Source: Flavobacterium sp.
GTDB lineage: Bacteria; Bacteroidota; Bacteroidia; Flavobacteriales; Flavobacteriaceae
Assembly: GCA_030152225.1 (NCBI GenBank)
Contig: JASLHL010000036.1
Span: forward strand, 1 to 10,859
DNA length: 10,859 nt
Reading direction: 5' to 3'
Shown: piece after piece, positions 7,606 to 10,859 of the stretch
How the letters are laid out: every line of letters starts with the position of its first letter
Position numbering within the stretch: the stretch's first letter is position 1
Translations under genes and position numbers: made by a program
Notes under the pieces: model-generated
The model's database searches: none
What the model was told of the DNA's origin: nothing
What the model saw: the letters and a program-made list of their open reading frames with translations, nothing else

Positions 7606-8259
7606 TTATTCTTGAAGTAAGAATGTTTTAAAGTCCGCAAAGTTTAGTGGGTGAACCCCGTGTCCTACTGGATACTCTTTATAAGTGTGTTTGATTTTTA
7701 ATACGTCTAAGATAGGCGAGGTCTTTCTAGCCCAATCTACAGGAATCACTTGATCAACAGTACCGTGGGAAGCAAAGACTTGCAGTTGGCTGAAATCACT
7801 GTCTTCAAAACCAGCTTTGATAATATTGGCATTAAAATAGCCACTTAACGCCACGACCTTATTGATTTTTTCAGGATAAGACAGGGCAATAGCATAGCTC
7901 AAAATAGCGCCTTGACTAAATCCAACCAAGTTAATGTCTTGCGCGTCAATCGGGTATTTTGCTTGTAATTCATCGATGAATTGTACAATCAAATCCCTAG
8001 ATTCAATCGCTTGTTGATCATCAGAAAACTTATTGGCATCTGCATCAAAGTGAATCGCATACCAAGCATAGCCATAAGGCGGAACAGGGTAGGGTGCTTG
8101 TGCAGATACAATATAGTAGTGATCCGGAAGTTCACGAGCAAAAGAAAATAGATCTTCTTCATTACTTCCATAGCCGTGTAAAAGTAAAATAAGCGGATTC
8201 TTATCTTTTTTTACCTTAGGCTCTTGAATTAAGTAGTTAATTGAAAGGGATGTCTCCAT
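7606..8259 (-). CDS. Phospholipase/carboxylesterase-family alpha/beta hydrolase
   Basis: This 217-residue protein has the size and motifs of the small carboxylesterase/acyl-thioesterase family (Abhydrolase_2), which cleaves carboxyl esters of short acyl chains, lysophospholipids or acyl-protein thioesters. LLLHGYGSNEED (25-36) forms the oxyanion region. GFSQG (113-117) carries nucleophile Ser115. SHGTVDQVIPV (164-174) carries Asp169, and YPVGHGVHP (196-204) carries His200, completing the triad. There is no signal peptide, so it should be cytoplasmic. It is the last gene of a three-gene unit: its ATG lies two bases after the stop of the DUF4870-like gene, which implies co-transcription and probably coupled translation. 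No Shine-Dalgarno is seen. The intact triad argues for an active enzyme. The substrate is unknown. Confidence 0.9.
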   Translation of the reverse strand: METSLSINYLIQEPKVKKDKNPLILLLHGYGSNEEDLFSFARELPDHYYIVSAQAPYPVPPYGYAWYAIHFDADANKFSDDQQAIESRDLIVQFIDELQAKYPIDAQDINLVGFSQGAILSYAIALSYPEKINKVVALSGYFNANIIKAGFEDSDFSQLQVFASHGTVDQVIPVDWARKTSPILDVLKIKHTYKEYPVGHGVHPLNFADFKTFLLQE

Positions 8260-8261
8260 AA

Positions 8262-8606
8262 TTAAGCCGATAATTTGTCAAACCATTTTTGAAAATAACC
8301 GCCGATTCCTGGCAGTACGCGAACTTCTCCTTGTGTAGTGCCCAAAAAGCTATAGAACCATAGCACTACAAAACAAATGTAGAAGGGAACTGTAGCAAAT
8401 AGCGAATCTACATTCGATACAAAGTAACCGAAAACATAAAACATCAGGTGCAAACCAAAGGTTTGTTTGATGTAAAAACCTGCGTATTTATTTTTGGGTT
8501 CAATATTCATGAAAATGACAATCATACACCCTAAAATAGTAAGGTGAGAGGCCAATGCCATGTTTTTACCACTTTCGATTTCTTTTGCTGAAAACGTTTT
8601 AATCAT
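8262..8606 (-). CDS. Small membrane protein, DUF4870/Tic20-like
   Basis: This 114-residue protein has three predicted membrane helices at about 16-35, 48-64 and 70-90. Between helices 1 and 2 it has EPKNKYAGFYIKQTFGL (36-52), which resembles the pattern of DUF4870-type proteins, where a charged loop is followed by F-x-x-x-QxxG-L. The C-terminus (PGIGGYFQKWFDKL, 99-112) also fits that family. Such proteins are often labelled import component or Tic20-like, but no function is established that I can rely on. It lies between the dihydroorotase-family gene (35 bases upstream) and the hydrolase gene (2 bases downstream), with no terminator in either gap, so it belongs to their transcript. The ATG at 8604-8606 has no Shine-Dalgarno. 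Confidence 0.75.
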   Translation of the reverse strand: MIKTFSAKEIESGKNMALASHLTILGCMIVIFMNIEPKNKYAGFYIKQTFGLHLMFYVFGYFVSNVDSLFATVPFYICFVVLWFYSFLGTTQGEVRVLPGIGGYFQKWFDKLSA

Positions 8607-8641
8607 ACTGTTTGAAATAATATAAGTTGTTTTTAGTGAAA

Positions 8642-9895
8642 CTAAAAATTAAATGTTTGCTTGTCCTGACGAATGGCGCCATATACTTTTCCTTGCATGG
8701 TTTCTCCTAAAAAGGCGGAGTTTTTAGATTTCGATAGGATGCTGTCTTTGGTAAATGTCCAAGAGCCTTCTGTTGTAAATAAGCTGAGGTTTACTTCATT
8801 TCCTTCTGCAATTGATGCGGTAGGTAAACCAAAGATGGTACGTCCTGCTGTTAGTTTCGCTACAACTACCTCAAGCGGTAAAACGGTATTCAAGGCAGCA
8901 AAGGCAGATTCTAATCCGATAGTTCCCGAAGTAGCCAGGTCAAATTCCAATTTCTTATGTTCAATATCTAAAGGCGTGTGATCCGTCGTAATACAATCGA
9001 TGGTATGGTCGAGAACACCAGCTAGTAAAGCTTGTCTCGTTGCTTCCTCTCGCAAAGGAGGTGAAACTTTATGACGGCTGTCAAATTCCGTTAATTTAGC
9101 ATCCGTCAACACCAATTGATGTACAGCTACACTACACGTCACTTGTAACCCTTTGTTTTTTGCTTCTCGGATTAATTCCAGTGATTTAGCTGAAGAAACA
9201 GTAGGGATGTGCATTTTACCGCCTGTGTATTCCAACAAGAATAAGTTACGCGCAATTTGCAATTCTTCTGCTAAAGGAGGTATACCCTTTAAACCTAGGG
9301 TAGTACTAGTCACACCTTCGTGAACAACACCTTTTCCCTTGATGCTTTTGTCCTGAGCAAATGCCACAACTAATCCATCAAAATCTTGTACATACTGCAA
9401 GGCAATCTTTAATACGTTGGCATTGTCAATGGCTTTTTTATAATCGCCAAAAGCAACAGCACCTGCATTTTTCATGTCGTATAACTCAGCCAAATCCGTT
9501 CCTTCACTTTTCACAGTTAAGGCTCCAATAGGGAATGCTTCTGTTGTTTGACCCGCTGCTTTTTGTTTGATGAAGGTAACAAGGCTTTGATTGTCTGTGA
9601 TGGGGTTGTTATTCGATTCGATGGCTACTTGCGTAAATCCACTTCGCGCTGCTACTTCTAATCCATGTACGAGGGTTTCTCTTTCTTCGTAACCTGGTTC
9701 ACCAAAGGAAACCGAAGTATCGAACCAACCTGGAGAAACACACAAATGATCCAACTGAATTACCGTAGCATCTTCTACTGTAATAGCAGCTGCTATCTTT
9801 TCGATTTTTCCATTTTTAAGGTGTAAATCAACAACTTGATTGTTGAAAGAACTTGTAGCATCTATGATTTTTGCAGATTTTAAAATGATATTCAT
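8642..9895 (-). CDS. Dihydroorotase-family amidohydrolase lacking metal ligands, probable pseudoenzyme
   Basis: At 417 residues this has the length and full-length pattern of class I (multifunctional-type) dihydroorotase, which closes carbamoyl-aspartate to dihydroorotate in pyrimidine synthesis. Compared with the active family from memory, the key residues are mostly gone. The HxH metal motif of D-x-HxH-L-REPG reads DTSVSFGEPG (59-68), with Ser61 and Ser63 for the histidines and Gly65 for the substrate arginine. The HCED segment reads FAQD (179-182). HxxH reads HIPT (229-232), so the metal His is Thr232. The substrate Asn of NPPLR is Ser278, and the end of DHAPH is Leu309. Asp151 and catalytic Asp305 remain. 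Dihydroorotase activity is therefore unlikely. Such inactive homologues can act as structural partners of aspartate transcarbamoylase (known for PyrC' of Pseudomonas), but no pyrB lies here. It heads a three-gene unit. Databases may call it pyrC; I leave the symbol empty on purpose. Confidence 0.88.
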   Translation of the reverse strand: MNIILKSAKIIDATSSFNNQVVDLHLKNGKIEKIAAAITVEDATVIQLDHLCVSPGWFDTSVSFGEPGYEERETLVHGLEVAARSGFTQVAIESNNNPITDNQSLVTFIKQKAAGQTTEAFPIGALTVKSEGTDLAELYDMKNAGAVAFGDYKKAIDNANVLKIALQYVQDFDGLVVAFAQDKSIKGKGVVHEGVTSTTLGLKGIPPLAEELQIARNLFLLEYTGGKMHIPTVSSAKSLELIREAKNKGLQVTCSVAVHQLVLTDAKLTEFDSRHKVSPPLREEATRQALLAGVLDHTIDCITTDHTPLDIEHKKLEFDLATSGTIGLESAFAALNTVLPLEVVVAKLTAGRTIFGLPTASIAEGNEVNLSLFTTEGSWTFTKDSILSKSKNSAFLGETMQGKVYGAIRQDKQTFNF

Positions 9896-9937
9896 TTTAG
9901 TGCGAGAATTAAATTAGTTATGTGTAGTTAATGAGTA

Positions 9938-9945
9938 CAAAAATA
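9938..9945 (-). promoter_or_regulatory. Candidate -7 box for the dihydroorotase-family operon
   Basis: On the minus strand TATTTTTG matches TAnnTTTG and would give a leader of about 36 bases before the ATG at 9895. No TTG is seen at -33. The position is sensible because a terminator lies just upstream (9991-10020), so the three-gene unit needs its own promoter here. Confidence 0.4.
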
Positions 9946-9990
9946 CTTTTTATTTTTTGCTTTTGCGAGTAAGAAGTCGAAGAAAACCAC

Positions 9991-10020
9991 AAAAAAAATA
10001 CACCCCTTATTTGGGTGTAT
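9991..10020 (-). terminator. Intrinsic terminator overlapping the 3' end of the secreted-protein gene
   Basis: On the minus strand ATACACCC (10020-10013), a 7-nt loop and GGGTGTAT (10005-9998) form a perfect 8-bp stem, followed by a run of eight T (9998-9991). The last codons of the gene form the first arm, and its TAA stop lies in the loop. It separates this gene from the dihydroorotase-family unit. Confidence 0.85.
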
Positions 10021-10765
10021 GGTTTTGTTTTTTGACTAATATTTTGGAGTTTTCAAAACATTCATTCAGCGCTTGATAAATCTGAAAATCAGTAGCGGTA
10101 TAAATAAAGCGATCCGTTTGATTACAGTTTTTAAGCGTTTTGATAATATCTTCTTGGGTAATGCCCAATAGACCACATACAATTTCGCGATCATAACGGG
10201 TTTGCATCAGGGCAATCATGTTTTGATCCTCTTTGATGTTTTTAATCTTCTTGAGCTCTTTGGATTTGCCTTTAAACAGGTTGTATACCTCGTCTACAGG
10301 ACTAAAATAGCTACCTACGGCAATATTGTACGTCGGCATGCTTTGGTTTCGGTAAAAGTCGATCTGTAACTTGTCGTTTAATTGAATCAGCTTGGTATCT
10401 ACTTCGAGAATACCAGTTAGGTCGTATTTCTTGATGAAGATTTCCGCTAGTTCAATGGACTGTTCGGTTAAATACAGTTTTAGATTTTCGTTGTTTAACC
10501 AGTCATTGGTTACCTTTAGTTTAATAGGTAAGTAACCAGGAAAGGAAAAGTGGATTGAATCGTTTAGATTGGCTTCAATGGCAAAAGAACCATCGCGTTT
10601 ACTAACCGTTCCTTTCACTTGTGTTATGTTAATGACGTTAACATCATCAGCAGGTAAAAGAGACTTGTCGTTGTAGATTGTTCCTTTCACTTGTGACCCT
10701 TGTTGACTCCACGCCGCGAAAGAGATTAGGCATGTAAATAAAAAAACTGTAAAATTTCTCATCAT
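10007..10765 (-). CDS. Secreted protein with carboxypeptidase-regulatory-like domain
   Basis: This 252-residue protein begins with a signal peptide (about 1-20, hydrophobic core 5-18, likely cut at AWS-QQ), so it should be periplasmic or outer-membrane associated. There is no lipobox cysteine at the cut. Residues about 26-104 match the CarboxypepD_reg-like beta-sandwich common in Bacteroidetes: VKGTIYND (26-33), the middle KGTVSKRDGSFAI (51-63), and a final strand near LKLYLTEQSIELAEIFI (95-111). The remaining 140 residues are not a domain I can name. They contain a basic helix (165-179) and DREIVCGLLGITQEDI (192-207). There is no TonB-dependent barrel, so this is not a SusC-type receptor. 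Two ATG codons are adjacent; Met2 gives the more typical signal peptide. The gene is separated from the next unit by a terminator. I recall similar proteins near flavobacterial genomes' core genes, but no function. Confidence 0.78.
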   Translation of the reverse strand: MMRNFTVFLFTCLISFAAWSQQGSQVKGTIYNDKSLLPADDVNVINITQVKGTVSKRDGSFAIEANLNDSIHFSFPGYLPIKLKVTNDWLNNENLKLYLTEQSIELAEIFIKKYDLTGILEVDTKLIQLNDKLQIDFYRNQSMPTYNIAVGSYFSPVDEVYNLFKGKSKELKKIKNIKEDQNMIALMQTRYDREIVCGLLGITQEDIIKTLKNCNQTDRFIYTATDFQIYQALNECFENSKILVKKQNHTPK

Positions 10766-10805
10766 TTTTAAAATTGCTTAAAAATAGTGGATATTTTACA
10801 GTTTT
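10743..10805. repeat. 13-bp inverted repeat spanning the start of the secreted-protein gene
   Basis: AAAACTGTAAAAT at 10743-10755 and ATTTTACAGTTTT at 10793-10805 are exact complements 37 bases apart. On the minus strand the first arm lies in the leader and the second begins in codon 4 of the gene, so the start codon sits in the loop of a possible RNA hairpin. The arms are AT-rich, so the stem would be weak and a chance origin is possible. Confidence 0.45.
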
Positions 10806-10832
10806 ATATCTTATTTGAAAAAAATTAACAGA
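10766..10832. other. Short AT-rich leader of the secreted-protein gene
   Basis: These 67 bases separate the secreted-protein gene from the possible upstream gene end. On the minus strand I see no exact TAnnTTTG box; TATTTTTA at 10783-10776 is one base off and has no -33 TTG. No terminator hairpin is visible apart from the 13-bp inverted repeat, so read-through from the upstream gene is possible. Confidence 0.4.
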
Positions 10833-10859
10833 TTAACTTCTTCTAGGACGTCTTGGTGC
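10833..10859 (-). CDS. Possible C-terminal tail of an upstream gene (partial)
   Basis: The minus strand entering from the right edge reads eight codons, APRRPRRS, before a TAA at 10833-10835. An arginine- and proline-rich basic tail is common at the end of RNA- or DNA-binding proteins. The other two minus-strand frames also stop nearby, and only 27 bases are visible, so neither the gene nor its identity can be confirmed from this window. Confidence 0.3.
   Translation of the reverse strand, partial: APRRPRRS

Noticed and set aside
8673..8981. 102-codon plus-strand frame inside the dihydroorotase-family gene
   Set aside because: It opposes a gene with full-length family similarity and shows no family pattern of its own.
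1..10859. A defence, toxin-antitoxin or mobile system
   Set aside because: I looked for nucleases, transposases, integrases, toxin-antitoxin pairs, reverse transcriptases and repeat-spacer arrays and saw none. The window reads as ordinary chromosome with a large surface protein.

Overview
The window looks like chromosome of an AT-rich member of the Bacteroidetes, most likely Flavobacteriaceae. A Myroides- or Flavobacterium-like organism is my best guess and is not proven. The main pointer is a 1547-residue secreted protein ending in a type IX secretion (T9SS) type B sorting domain, with the hallmark SPNGDGINDAF. Other pointers are a carboxypeptidase-regulatory-like secreted protein, mostly absent Shine-Dalgarno sequences, and boxes resembling the Bacteroidetes -7 consensus TAnnTTTG. 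I see no rRNA, tRNA, CRISPR array, insertion sequence or prophage.

Layout. Positions 1-378 hold no convincing gene, only a weak TTG-started reading frame. A MarR-like winged-helix regulator (379-1035, +) converges on a LysP-type lysine permease (1097-2563, -). The 61-bp gap between them is mostly a degenerate 7-bp tandem repeat. A 356-bp divergent intergenic region separates lysP from the giant surface protein (2920-7563, +) and carries a 13-bp inverted repeat in the lysP leader. The giant gene ends at a perfect 32-bp palindrome that can terminate transcription from both sides.

On the minus strand, reading leftward from about 9945, a tight three-gene unit encodes a dihydroorotase-family protein (8642-9895), a small DUF4870-like membrane protein (8262-8606) and a phospholipase/carboxylesterase-type alpha/beta hydrolase (7606-8259). 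Further right lies a secreted protein with a carboxypeptidase-regulatory-like domain (10007-10765, -), whose stop codon sits in the loop of its own terminator. At the right edge is what may be the last eight codons of another minus-strand gene.

How the genes may work together. The permease imports lysine or a related cationic amino acid. The giant protein is probably a T9SS-exported adhesin or cell-surface protein built from three repeats of jelly-roll plus fibronectin-III modules. The dihydroorotase-family protein has lost most of the residues that bind the catalytic metals, so it is probably a pseudoenzyme and not the pyrimidine-pathway enzyme. Its co-transcription with a membrane protein and a hydrolase is visible from spacing, but a joint function is not. 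The most notable observations are the metal-ligand-less dihydroorotase, the leader inverted repeats of two genes and the heptameric repeat. I do not see a clear new defence or mobile system.
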